A stretch of 64,000 nt of DNA from Septoria linicola (Eukaryota > Ascomycota > Dothideomycetes > Mycosphaerellales > Mycosphaerellaceae): NCBI GenBank assembly GCA_024114885.1, contig CP099420.1, positions 2,480,001 to 2,544,000 on the forward strand, in the 5' to 3' direction. Shown here piece by piece: positions 41,256-51,210 of this stretch. The notes under the pieces are model-generated. The model was not told the DNA's origin, did no database searches, and worked only from the letters and a program-made list of their open reading frames with translations. Each line of letters begins with the position of its first letter. Positions within the stretch are counted from its first letter, which is position 1. Both the position numbers and the translations under genes were made by a program.

Positions 41256-42113
41256 ATCTGCTTGATGGCTGTAAGGGAGGACTTCTGTGAGGTGTATAAT
41301 ATCAAGAAGCAGAAGCTATGTGCCATACAAGCCAGCTCATATATGTCACAGGGCACGCTCAGTACACCGCAAAGCAACTATGACGACCGACCTGAGCCCG
41401 AGATGTAGCAGACTACTTCGCACGCATTCGCAGCGACACACGAAGGAGCAGCATCTTGGCCGCGCAACTGTTCCACACTGAGAAGCTCGTATCTGCAGAT
41501 CGGAAACCGAGGTTGCACTGCCTACCGTTCGCGCGAAATGCATCCTCTAGTACTCCATGTTCCGGACGACGTTCATGGCACACAAGTAATGTCGCACGGC
41601 TGCAGCTAGCCTCGAATTGTGCACGAACCTGATGAGCTCGCACTCCCTCGCATTCGGGCGCCAAGTCTACTGCTCCATCTGACCCCGGACTTCGACCCGT
41701 TTGGCCCTTGAATGGCACTGGCATCAACTGATCGATCACTTGGAATGCGTGCATAAGGGTACATCGCTTGCGCTCAACTACCAATGTGGGCATGCCGACA
41801 TGATCTACGAGCACCAAAAGCGGAGAAGTGATCTTGAATGCGAATAGTGGCATTTCATCATTGGCTATTCCTACCATCGGACATACCCTCGACAAGGCAA
41901 ATTGATGGTCCAAAGGAGGCTCACTTGGAGGAGTATCGCAGGTTATACTCGGCGGGCTTGTCGTCAAAACAACCTGCTGAATTGCGACGACGTTGTTCTC
42001 TCCCAATGCGTGGAAAACAGTGTGGAGTTTTGCGAGTATGTTGACTATCTCTAAGCTACTTTGACTTTCGATCAGATCTCGACTTCCTCCACCCGCGCAA
42101 GCAACACATCTCC
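41256..42113. other. Interval with an ATG-less open frame
   Basis: A minus-strand frame of 234 codons (41413-42117) fills most of this interval. It has no ATG in its first third, shows no known domain and begins at the stop of the RTA1 gene. It may be a relic or chance, so it is not called as a gene. Confidence 0.35.
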
Positions 42114-43091
42114 TCACACCATGTTTCGTGGGGAATTCATCCTATGCAGTTCAGTACTCTCTCCATCGACCTGCTTCTGGGCCACATCTCGCTGGGCATC
42201 CTGAGACCGGTATCGATCTAAGTGTTCGTATCTCGCTTGAGAGCGCTCAACGTTGCGAAGCTTTCCTGGCAGGTAGAAAAGCGCCCATGCTCCCATGACT
42301 ACCACCATCTGGTATCCATCAAAGGCATAGCCTGGCCACTCGTTGTTCTGCAGGAAACCCACACCCAATTCAGTCAACCTCATTAGGTTTCTGCCGGACC
42401 CGATGATCGAAATTGCCAGGCCGAAGAGCTGCGACCAGCGCTTGAAGTTCTGAAATCTCTCTCTTACCGCCGTGATACTGCTGCCAGCAGAGGAAGTGGC
42501 GGCCAGATCGATGCGCCCGGCTCTTTTGACTGCGCGACCCACGCGGATGGTAATGGTCGTATTCTCGGCCAGTATGAACCCCCAGAGGACCATTTGGATC
42601 ACAAAGGCGGCCACTTTCAGCTTGCTTCCAGTTTCCGCGATACCGCGCGATTGCGCTACCGACATCTCTATGCCGCCTGCAGCTTGAATGACCAGACAAG
42701 CAACGTTGATGAAGAGGTAGATGGCTTTCTGAAACTTGAGCGGTACCCAGGAAAAGTCGCCGGCGCTCAGTGCTCGGATGTAGCTCGAATGGACCAAGGT
42801 GACAGTGAACATCAAAAGCGATGGTCCCAGCAGCAGGAGGACATTCTGCGCCGCATATGCTGCTTTACTGCAGACGTTCTGTGCCGAGTATGCACGAGCC
42901 ACATAGCCTGTCGTCTGGCACAGTCCCCCGAGGATCATAAAGATGTCTTCCCAAGTTCTCGTCGTTACCATTCGCAGCACATGCACTCCACTGAGCACTG
43001 CGAAAAGGCCAATGCCAACCGATGCCAGGACTATGCTTGGCTCGTAAGGATAAGGTGATCGACACGATTCTTCGAGGGAAGCCATGGTCAC
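42114..43091 (-). CDS. RTA1-like multipass lipid/toxin-resistance protein
   Basis: A single exon encodes 325 residues with seven predicted membrane spans. Diagnostic positions: an N-terminal YPYEPS motif before span 1 (typical Y-x-P-S of RTA1 proteins); GLCQTTGYVARAYSAQN in span 2; QNVLLLLGPSLLMFTVTLVH; ACLVIQAAGGIEM; the RWSQLFGLAISIIGSGRNLMRL loop with the conserved R-N-x-x-R after span 6; and a final AWALFYLPGK span. RTA1/RTM1/RSB1 relatives in yeast give resistance to aminocholesterol and molasses toxins and move sphingoid bases. Location is the plasma membrane. Met1 or Met3 could be the start. Confidence 0.9.
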   Translation of the reverse strand: MTMASLEESCRSPYPYEPSIVLASVGIGLFAVLSGVHVLRMVTTRTWEDIFMILGGLCQTTGYVARAYSAQNVCSKAAYAAQNVLLLLGPSLLMFTVTLVHSSYIRALSAGDFSWVPLKFQKAIYLFINVACLVIQAAGGIEMSVAQSRGIAETGSKLKVAAFVIQMVLWGFILAENTTITIRVGRAVKRAGRIDLAATSSAGSSITAVRERFQNFKRWSQLFGLAISIIGSGRNLMRLTELGVGFLQNNEWPGYAFDGYQMVVVMGAWALFYLPGKLRNVERSQARYEHLDRYRSQDAQRDVAQKQVDGESTELHRMNSPRNMV

Positions 43092-44030
43092 GAAGAATAG
43101 TTGTTTGAAAGTGATGGAAGAAGGAGTGTTGAAGTTTTGCAGAGCTGATCGATAGTTAGGTTGAAACGCGGAAGTGCCTGCTTTTGCTGGTTGTGCTGAC
43201 CATACTAGCCCTGGAGATACTGGCCAGACCTTATAAGGCAGTAAGTGTCCAAGCTTGTGTCAGCATTGCTTGCTCCTGTACGATGATGAGCATGAGGAAG
43301 TTATGCTTCAGCCTCCGGTGTCTGTCATACAGAGGCTGTGTGCACCCAGAAAAAGCACCACAACCTTGCTTGGAGCGCATACTCTAGCTTGTGCTTGCGC
43401 AAGAATGGGATACACAGGCCTAGCATGCGACGGCAGAGGGTGTAATGCTCGGCAAGTGTGATCTATGGTGGTCCTCGTACGAAGAGGGAATGACAAGCTT
43501 CTCAAGACGACGATCTGAAACCTTGTTTGTTGGGAATTTACCGTTTCCGATATCCTGCCACTCTGGGGTCGCATTGAATGCGAGGTTGATGATCATTTAC
43601 TGGAACGTCCTGCAGTTGAGGCTGAGGCCGCTTGACTATCTGTAGGGCCCACTAGTTGTGCTTCTGTGCTGCCTCGTCAACATGTTCGTGTGCGAGGGCG
43701 CCGAATGCGAGGTTCAGCAATTTCGGTCACACTACGTACTGTCACGCTGCTAGTCTGCAGGTTGCAAGAACGACCAACTCGGTATCTTGGAGCCTGGATT
43801 AATGCTCGGACTGAGCAACGTTCTCCATGAAATATGCAAAAGTGATGTACTGTCATTGCGCAAGTGAAAGGCGAACCCTTGATAACGATCAGCGCTGATT
43901 GTAGCACCAGTTTTCCAGTTGCACTGCAATTGGGTCTCGGATGAACCTCTATCCATGACAGTCTTCTGAGCGCGCCGTGAGAACAGGATAGATGTTCAAG
44001 TCCTTCGAGTCGAAGGAACGCTGTACTGCT
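43092..44030. promoter_or_regulatory. Region upstream of the RTA1 gene
   Basis: No gene is seen in 0.94 kb. The left part holds the RTA1 promoter, and the right part leads to the AT-rich element. Confidence 0.4.
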
Positions 44031-44785
44031 CATAGAAGTTGAATCTTGAATATTGTCATTCAATGACCTAGATTCAGATTCAATTCAATTGCTGAATTGA
44101 ATCGCAATATTCACTCTAAATATTCAATGATCATCTATATACGTAGTAGTAATAACTTATTCTATAGCGCTATCTACTATAATCTCGGTAATACCTAACT
44201 TCTACTAACTTTTAGTATATTTAGACTAAGTTATAGTAGTACCGCCGAGCTACGAGCGTATCTATTAAAAGTAGAGAGCTTTAGCTACTATATAATATTA
44301 AGGAGGGTATAGCGTAGTAAAGAAGAATAAGGGATTAATCTTAAACTGTCTTATATATATAGTATAGTAGTAATATACTAGGAACTAAATATAAAGTTAA
44401 TTAAGTTAGTTATCTAAGAAGAGAAGAAGGAGAAGTAAGATATACCTTTTACTAAGCCTTAGCTAGATACCTTAGGTACCTAGAACTATGCCTAAATATC
44501 TATATCTAACCTAACTATCTAGAATATATTCTTAATAGTATCTATAGAATAGTACGCCTAGCGCTACTAAACGTACGCTCGGACTTAGCGCTTATTAGTA
44601 ATATAGATAGTATATCAATAGCTATCTATAAGAGTATAGGCTAAGTTTAGCGCTAAGTAGATTAGTACTACTATTCCTATTGAATCTTGAATATTCATAA
44701 TATTCAGGGGCTGAAGCATTCAAATTCATTCAACGATTGAATGAATTGAATCCCCTGAATAGCTATTCATCATTCAACTTCTATG
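44031..44785. mobile_element. AT-rich, RIP-like TIR element (MITE or DNA-transposon remnant)
   Basis: The ends are perfect 14-bp inverted repeats: CATAGAAGTTGAAT at 44031-44044, with its reverse complement at 44772-44785. Both ends carry dense ATTCAA/TTGAAT hexamers in both orientations, as subterminal binding arrays do. A 16-bp direct repeat TTGAATCTTGAATATT occurs at 44039 and 44680. A hairpin ATTCAGGGG / CCCCTGAAT (44702-44710, 44752-44760) encloses a smaller palindrome. The interior (about 44100-44690) is very rich in A, T and TpA steps with no open frame, which is consistent with repeat-induced point mutation. The transposon family is not identifiable. No clear target-site duplication was confirmed. 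Confidence 0.65.
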
Positions 44786-44812
44786 GTACTGCTACGAAGG
44801 CACAATCTATCC

Positions 44813-45609
44813 TCACACTACCAGGCCCTGCTTCTTCCTTAAGCGCTCTCCGAAGACTCCGAAAAGCACAGGTATGGGAGCCAAACCAAGCGCCAGAAAG
44901 CCCAGCAACGAGTTGCCCCATCCTGACCCAAGAGCAGCGTAGACTTCGAGGCCACACAGCGGCAGTAATGCTCCCAACAGGCTTCGTAGCACAGTGTTCG
45001 CAGCAATTGCACTGGCTGCGTGCACAGTGTAAGTGTCCACCAGATACGCTTGAATGCAAAACAGGACAACAATCATGCCGAAGCCTGTAATTGCAGTGCC
45101 AATTTGTGGTAGGATCCAATGCACCTGGGCGTGTGCTCCCCATCCATACACGAAAAGTCCCACTGGTATAGACAAGCTTCCTGGAAGCACGATATACCTA
45201 GAGGTGGAGGACATATACCGAGACCACGAAAGTGGACAAGATGTTCGATGAGGAATCGAAGTCCGCCATTACCTCTGGAACTCCAGGCGCGAACATCGAA
45301 TACGCCAGAGGCCTGCTTCATGGTCAGTCTGCTGATCTTGATCGAGGCTGACCTTACTTACGTCAAGAACGACACGAATGAGACCATGGCAATGATCGAT
45401 ATTTTGCGCAGGCTGGTCCAGTTCATTGGGTTTGTTGGATCTTCATTGATAGGCTCGTCCCAGTACACCTCGTAGCCATCGCTGGATGGCGAAGATCTTT
45501 CGTCGATTGAAACCTTTTCGACATCGTGATTGACATGGTGAGCAGCATGTGTTTGCAGTTCCCGGTCACCTTCCGCTTCACATTCCAAGTTATCTCTTGA
45601 TGCATTCAT
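44813..45609 (-). pseudogene. MFS (DHA1-type) transporter, internally deleted
   Basis: The N-terminal part is intact from ATG 45609 (acidic head, then YEVYWDEPINEDPTNPMNW and span 1), with an intron 45313-45361 (GTAAGT/GCAG). Spans 1-2 continue (FAPGVPEVMADFDSSS, then FVVSVYVL) to a TAG at 45198-45200. Immediately after, in another phase, comes the C-terminal end of the same family: LPGSLSIPVGLFVYGWGAHA, then AASAIAANTVLRSLLGALLP and ALGSGWGNSLLGFLAL, to 44813. Roughly spans 3-9, about 280 residues in intact relatives, are missing, and the join is out of frame. The product cannot be a working transporter. The element with inverted ends lies 27 bp beyond its stop. Confidence 0.85.
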
Positions 45610-47603
45610 CTTGCCAAAGTCCGTGGAGGGTTCGCGTGGGCAAGTCACTCGGTAGCGCAACGTCTGCAAGTGTCTTGTAAACTGCTATGCGGCTTGTGAT
45701 ATGCAGGAGAAGTGTTCGGCAAAGGCTATCTGCAAGCTGAAGGCGACGTGAGACTTATTGCAATTCTACAGCAAGACAATGTCTACAGTAGCATAGTCAG
45801 ATTGTCGGCATCGACAAGCGCCGTGCACTTCTGTAAAGCAATGATCCAGTATCGCTACCGGTGCGAAGACCTCGCCAAGGGGTACGAGCGACCATTGCAT
45901 CGGCCTCAGCTCATTCCGCTTGGATATGCAATGGCGTACAACTTGGCAACACGCAGCAACCAGCCGCACGAGGAGTTTGCGGCTTCGTGCAGGAAGCGGA
46001 TGAGATGTTGACGCTATATGCGTAACCCAGCCTCGCATTCGGCGCGAGGCGGCACTCTGCGAGCCTTGAAACCTAACTTAGCCGAAGTGAAGTAGATCGC
46101 AGAAGCTATTCTCGAACACTACAACGTCGCGCTAGTAGCACTGCCGTCAGTCTGACCTTGCAAGATCGAAGTCAGGTTGGGAAAGCTGATTTCATCTGGA
46201 CGCGTTTCTCCTCGCAATCACTTCCAGATTTCACTTCGGCAGTGCTGCAGCCGATCCTACTTGGCCAGATGTCGCCTAGAAAAAGTCAAAGATGTTGCCT
46301 AACGCAAGACTTCTTACCTGTGGAACGGTGCAGGTCCCTCAATTGATATTGATGGCAGTTGGTGATGTCGATGTCAGATTGTGCTTGCCAAGGTTGTCAC
46401 GTGCGCTGACAGAAGATCAACGAGCCAGCGTTTCCCGAAGTTGTCTTGCTGTAGATACACCCAATCTCACACAGGTCGCGTTTGATACCTCAGGACGTCT
46501 TGCTCAACTCGACAAAACAAGTTTCGTACGCGAACGACGGGAAGCATCTCAGGGACGGTGCCCTGGGAGAGACTGACTGGCGACAACGTTCGCAGAAGCG
46601 TGCCTGAGCGCGTATATGCGATCACAGCATGCCTGGCATCACGACGCAGTCGAAGAACAAGGACAACAAGCCACGAAAGATTCGAAAGGTCAAGACAAGA
46701 CATCATGGTGGGTGGAGGTCGCAATGCACCTGCACAATTATGTTGTTCCAGTCGCCATTGGCATTCTACAACGTGGACCCGCCCAGACAGAACTGACATT
46801 GTAGACTCGCTCCACTATCCGACGCTCCTGTCAACAAGAGATGCTTTGTAGGAGTGAAAATGCACGTGGGTCAGACCGAGGGACCTGGCCAGTGGCAGAC
46901 ACATTTCGGTGCCTAGCACACGACGAGCTGATAGGAGACATTTCTCCGGCTATGCAGTGGACCAGTATATCCATTACAAGCACGCCGCTGCTGATAACTG
47001 CCAGTAAAAGCGGATCTGAGCATGTGCTCGTACTCCTCGTACGCGCATAGCTTGATTGATTCAACGACCGAGGCTCCTCTCCGACCTTGCGCAAAGGATG
47101 GGTCGTTTCAACAGCTACCAAGTGACGAGACTTGCTCCCAAGTATCTTGAAAAGAGTAACAGCATTGCACAAGACGACTCGCATCTGCATACGCGTCATT
47201 CGAATGACTATCATTGGTGCCAATTGTGCTTGGCCCATTCCGAGTCAAGAGTCTTGCAGTGTGGGGAACCCTGGGCAAACAACTACTTCCGGCATGGCTG
47301 CCACGTGCTTGCATACTGCTTGCGTATCTAGCTGTCGATTCAAAGTAAAGACGAGGTAGCTTTGCCATGCTCTTGGGCCCCTCAAATGCTGTCGCTTCCG
47401 AGGAGCTGCTCTCGTTTACCAGGCGAGCCAACAGAGTCCCTTTCCAGCTTGGTACTTGGTATGTATAGCTCATCCGACTCGTTTACGGCGACATTCACGC
47501 TTCTCTCACTACATCTCTTACTCCACTCTCTACACGTTGGCTACGACCGTCGGGCTCCATATTGATTGCATGTGTGACCTGCCAATGGTCAATAGCAATC
47601 AAC
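45610..47603. other. Gene-poor interval, 2.0 kb
   Basis: Only short, random-like frames occur. Normal base composition. It may contain decayed sequence linked to the neighbouring pseudogene, but nothing recognisable was found. The right end should be the promoter of the MFS gene (CT-rich around 47490-47560). Confidence 0.4.
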
Positions 47604-49608
47604 ATGGCGGAGGAACTAAAGACTCAAGTCTCGTATGACGATCCAGAACGTTCGAGCAACGACAATGCTAGCGAGCCCGAGAAGAACGAATTGAAAACCC
47701 ATCGCACAATATCGAGAGTCCCTGGCAACCCTAACTACTTCGAGGTGGATGGTCTACGCACCGAAGGCGACGACCAAGATCACCTGACGGAAAACAAGGT
47801 ATGGACTGTGAATTTATGAGCGCAGAACGCTGCTGATCGGTAATTAGAAGAATGCGTCCTTCATTCTGACGATCCTCGGCTGTGCAATGGCACTTTCAGC
47901 ATCGCAAATAACATCACTCTTGTACTTGACAGTTGGTACAGCCATAGCTGTCGATCTGGACACGCCTCTATTCGCCTGGATGTTGACAGCTTCCAATCTC
48001 GCAGCTGGAGCGCTAGCTCCATTTGTCGGACCTCTTGCAGATCTGATCGGACGTCGCGCTATTTTCTTGTACGGAGGCTTCGGACTCAGCCTCATAGGAT
48101 CCATCTTGTGTGCAGCCACACCAGACGCAATTGGCTTCATAGCAGGACAAGTACTGATTGGCCTGGGAAACGTGATTCAGGATCTGTTGAGTTTGGCTGT
48201 CGTGGCAGAAAGCGTTCCCACCGCGAAGAGGCCTGTCTATACTGCTCTCATGCTGCTGATGATTATTCCATGGGCTCCTGGTACGCTCTATGCCAATCTG
48301 CTTCTGGACAGAAGCTGGAGATGGATAGGACTGGTCTTGTCCATCTGGAATGTGATCGGCTTCGTCGTTCTCTACATTGGCTATCGACCGCCGCCTCGAC
48401 CAAATTCACGAGGCCTGACTACTCGCGAAAGGCTCAAGAGGATCGATTTCGTCGGCGGGTTTCTCATCATGACAGGCGTCTTGCTCATCATGGTTGGGCT
48501 GAACGTCGGTGGCAGAGAATATCCCTGGGACTCAGCCAGGACACTGGCGCCGCTGGTCCTGGGCTTTGTCATTACTTTTGGAGGCTCTGCATATGAGTAC
48601 TTTCTTGCTCCGTTCCCACTTTTTCCGCGACGAATTGTCCATGCGCCTCGACCATTCTACAGCATGATTTGTGTCATTTTCGGCGCAGGTATCAATTGTA
48701 AGTGCAGCGGTCATTCTAAACCAGCTAGCCTGGACTGCACTCTCATCTAAAGCACTGCTGACCCCCGCGCGTGATTGTTCCAGACATCTGCATGGTCGTA
48801 TTCTGGCCAATTCAAGCTCGCGCAGTCTTTCAAGCCGACAATGTGCAGACTGGATTATGGACCATCCCTGTGGGAATCTGCATTCTGGGCGGAGCCATCA
48901 TCTCTGCCCTTTTGCTTCATGCATTCAACAAGCATGTCAATTGGATTATGTTTGGTTTCTGCGTAGCTCAAACTATAGGTATGCTTCATGCATCAGCGGC
49001 CCGAAAGATATCTGCTAACCACATCCCCAGGATGCTCGACTCTAGTCCTCATCGACCCCAACAATATCAGCACTGCATGGGGCCCTCTTGTTATCGCGCT
49101 CATCTCTGTCGGTGGCGTGCTGGTGCCCAACCAAGTCATCATCACAATCATCACTCCCGACGACCTGCTCGGCTCAGTCACGGCTCTCACAGTCGGTCTC
49201 CGGGCTCAAGTCCAAGCCATAGGGCTGGCCATCTTCTACAACCAATTCTCCAGCAAAGTCACGGAATTAGCCACTGCAAGGCTGACTACAGCATTCTTGG
49301 ACAGCGGCGCCGCTGCCGAATTCCTCCAAGCCGGTCTTGGCATTGAAGACATCCAGGCAATTGGAGCAACGATGATGAATTCGCTTACAGCGATGCCATA
49401 TCGACAGTTCGCGGCCATGTACCCACCTTTATCGACCCAAGGTGGCTATAATGAGATCTTACCAACTGTCGTTGGTGTCTTTTCGGAAGCCTTCGAGCAT
49501 ATCTACTACATCACGATCGCGTTTGGGGTGTTTGCATGTATTGCTGCGCTGTGCATGGGCAATGTGCACAAGTACATGGACAACCATGTTGCAGTGAAGA
49601 TGGGTTAG
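47604..49608 (+). CDS. TRI12-type MFS efflux transporter
   Basis: Four exons (47604-47798, 47848-48697, 48784-48978 and 49031-49608) encode 605 residues. The introns are 49, 86 and 52 nt with GTATGG, GTAAGT and GTATGC donors and TAG/CAG acceptors, all in phase. An acidic cytosolic head of about 75 residues is followed by 14 predicted spans. Family marks include VGPLADLIGRRAIFLYGG (the A-type loop 2-3 motif), GQVLIGLGNVIQDLLSLAV, ESVPTAKRPVYTA, the drug-proton-antiporter-like LYANLLLDRSWRWIG, and the central FVGGFLIMTG linker region. This is the fungal TRI12/siderophore-related DHA2-like group, plasma-membrane proton antiporters exporting toxic or secondary compounds. The cargo is unknown. Loops and length look intact, unlike the nearby MFS pseudogene. 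Confidence 0.9.
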
Positions 49609-49972
49609 CAGGCTGGCAAGGTGGACAGCTACGGAAAATATTCGCATACTGCTTTCTGTGGGAGGAATGGTATATCCCTCACTTTAGCAACGGCGACCCA
49701 CGATCTCAATCTACATCCAGACCATAGTCTATATTCAAGCTTGTTTTGTTCGGCACTGCACACCATGGTAAACATCGCAATACACGTCACCATTGTAAAG
49801 AGCATCGGCATCAATCCATAGAAGAAGAAGAAGAAGAAGAAGAAGAAGAAGAAGAAGAAGAAGAGGAATCGAAGAAGTAAATTGAAACCAGTAAAAAGTG
49901 ATCAAAGGGACAGAAGTCCGAGACATGTAGAGATCAATAACCGTCGTTGCGGTGCAACAGTGTTGTTTCCAT
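49609..49972. other. Convergent intergenic region
   Basis: The 3' ends of the MFS and Rrp15 genes face each other here. The only notable content is the GAA microsatellite at 49821-49865. Confidence 0.5.
49821..49865. repeat. (GAA)n microsatellite
   Basis: About 15 uninterrupted GAA units lie between two convergent genes. This is a purine-only tract in a non-coding position. Confidence 0.95.
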
Positions 49973-51037
49973 CTACGCCTCGACAGGCTGCTTGCCTCCA
50001 CTACTGATCAGATCCAAAAAGCCCTGCTTGCTCATCTCGTTGACCCTCTCTTCCCTCTTCTGCATGCCCACGACGCCCTCTCCTGCTACTTTCTTCCTTT
50101 CCTCTTCCGCGCTGATCTGGGCTTTCCGCACCGCATTGAACATGTAAACAACACCTCGTTGCGCAATCTTCTTCAATCTCTTCTCCTCTTCCAAGATTGC
50201 ACCAGTATCCACATTTGCAGTCTTCAGTCCCAGCACATCCTTGACTCTGCCCTTTTCTGCTGCGGCGCGTTTCTCGGCTCGGATTTGTGCGCGGGCTTTG
50301 GATTCGAGCTTTTCGTCGAGGAGAGTCTTGTTGGCTTCCACGGCAGACTTTGATCGAGACAGGACAGGATCCGAGCGCTTGGCGGTGGAGAGTTTTGTGT
50401 CGAGGATTTTGGAAATGCTGGTCGCGAATGCTGTGGGGTTGTTGCGCTTCTTTCTCGCTCGGGTGGCGGATGATGCTTGTGATGTTGCTATTGAGCCTTC
50501 GTCTTCTGATGCGGAGTTCGAGTCGTCTGCTGAAGAATCCGCCTCGAGATCGGGTTCATCGTCGTCGTCCAGATTGTCTGCGGAGCTCTCGTCGACTTGC
50601 ATGTTGAGCGCTGTGTTGGTCTCCAAATCGCCGACTTGGACTCCTTCACTGTCATCGTCGTCATCGCTATCCTCACTGTCGCTTTTTTGTTGAGGCAGCG
50701 TCGCCTTGGAAATCTGCTCGGGTGCCGCTTTCTTTAGGATGGGCTTTGGTCGAGGCACACTTTTCTTCTCTCGCCGTGACGTGGTATTTCTCCCTGGCAC
50801 TCGCTCGCCCAGTGGGAGGGAGTTGCCACCGGTGATTTCGACTTCTTCCACCTTTGCGACCCGCTTGGGCATGTTCTTGGGCGCATCCGATGCTCTTTTC
50901 GTGTCGACGACCTCATCGCCGTCCGAGTCGCTGTAGTAGTCGTCCTGCTTCTTGACGCGCTTGACCTTCTTCTTGGGCCGTCGCTCGCCCGCCTCGTTCT
51001 TCCACGCTCTCTTTTGTGCTGCCGGTGCCGGTGCCAT
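49973..51037 (-). CDS. RRP15: Rrp15-like ribosome biogenesis protein
   Basis: A single exon of 354 residues starts at ATG 51037. The N-terminal 190 residues are low-complexity, with basic nuclear-localisation-like clusters (RRPKKKVKRVKK) and acidic Asp/Glu/Ser runs. The conserved Rrp15p domain (about 200-340) starts with NPTAFATSISKILDTKLS and continues DPVLSRSK, RVKDVLGLKTANVDTGAIL and EEEKRLKKIAQRGVVYMFNA. Its C-terminal helix has EMSKQGFLDLI. Yeast Rrp15 is a nucleolar component of pre-60S particles needed for 27S pre-rRNA processing. It is divergent from the mitochondrial-protein gene across only 173 bp. Confidence 0.92.
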   Translation of the reverse strand: MAPAPAAQKRAWKNEAGERRPKKKVKRVKKQDDYYSDSDGDEVVDTKRASDAPKNMPKRVAKVEEVEITGGNSLPLGERVPGRNTTSRREKKSVPRPKPILKKAAPEQISKATLPQQKSDSEDSDDDDDSEGVQVGDLETNTALNMQVDESSADNLDDDDEPDLEADSSADDSNSASEDEGSIATSQASSATRARKKRNNPTAFATSISKILDTKLSTAKRSDPVLSRSKSAVEANKTLLDEKLESKARAQIRAEKRAAAEKGRVKDVLGLKTANVDTGAILEEEKRLKKIAQRGVVYMFNAVRKAQISAEEERKKVAGEGVVGMQKREERVNEMSKQGFLDLISSGGKQPVEA

Positions 51038-51210
51038 GGTCAAGTCTGTCAGTTGTGGTTGTTTTGTCGCGGAACAGTTTAACTAACTAACTTAGAGGCC
51101 CCAGGTGAAATATTCCGAGCGGAAGCATTCCGCCCTCTACACATCCATCTCCTTCCACTCCGACGACGCGTGATTGAACACTTTGAGTATCACTTTCTGT
51201 GGCGAGCGAC
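51038..51210. promoter_or_regulatory. Compact divergent promoter, Rrp15 and mitochondrial-protein genes
   Basis: 173 bp separate the two start codons. The arrangement implies shared control of a ribosome-biogenesis gene and a nuclear-encoded mitochondrial gene. Confidence 0.55.

Noticed and set aside
41413..42117. 234-codon minus-strand frame between the CmcJ-like and RTA1 genes
   Set aside because: No ATG in the first third, no domain, and it begins at the stop codon of the RTA1 gene. Possibly a relic, but not supportable as a gene.
50241..50693. 150-codon plus-strand frame over Rrp15
   Set aside because: It is the antisense image of Rrp15's acidic repeats.
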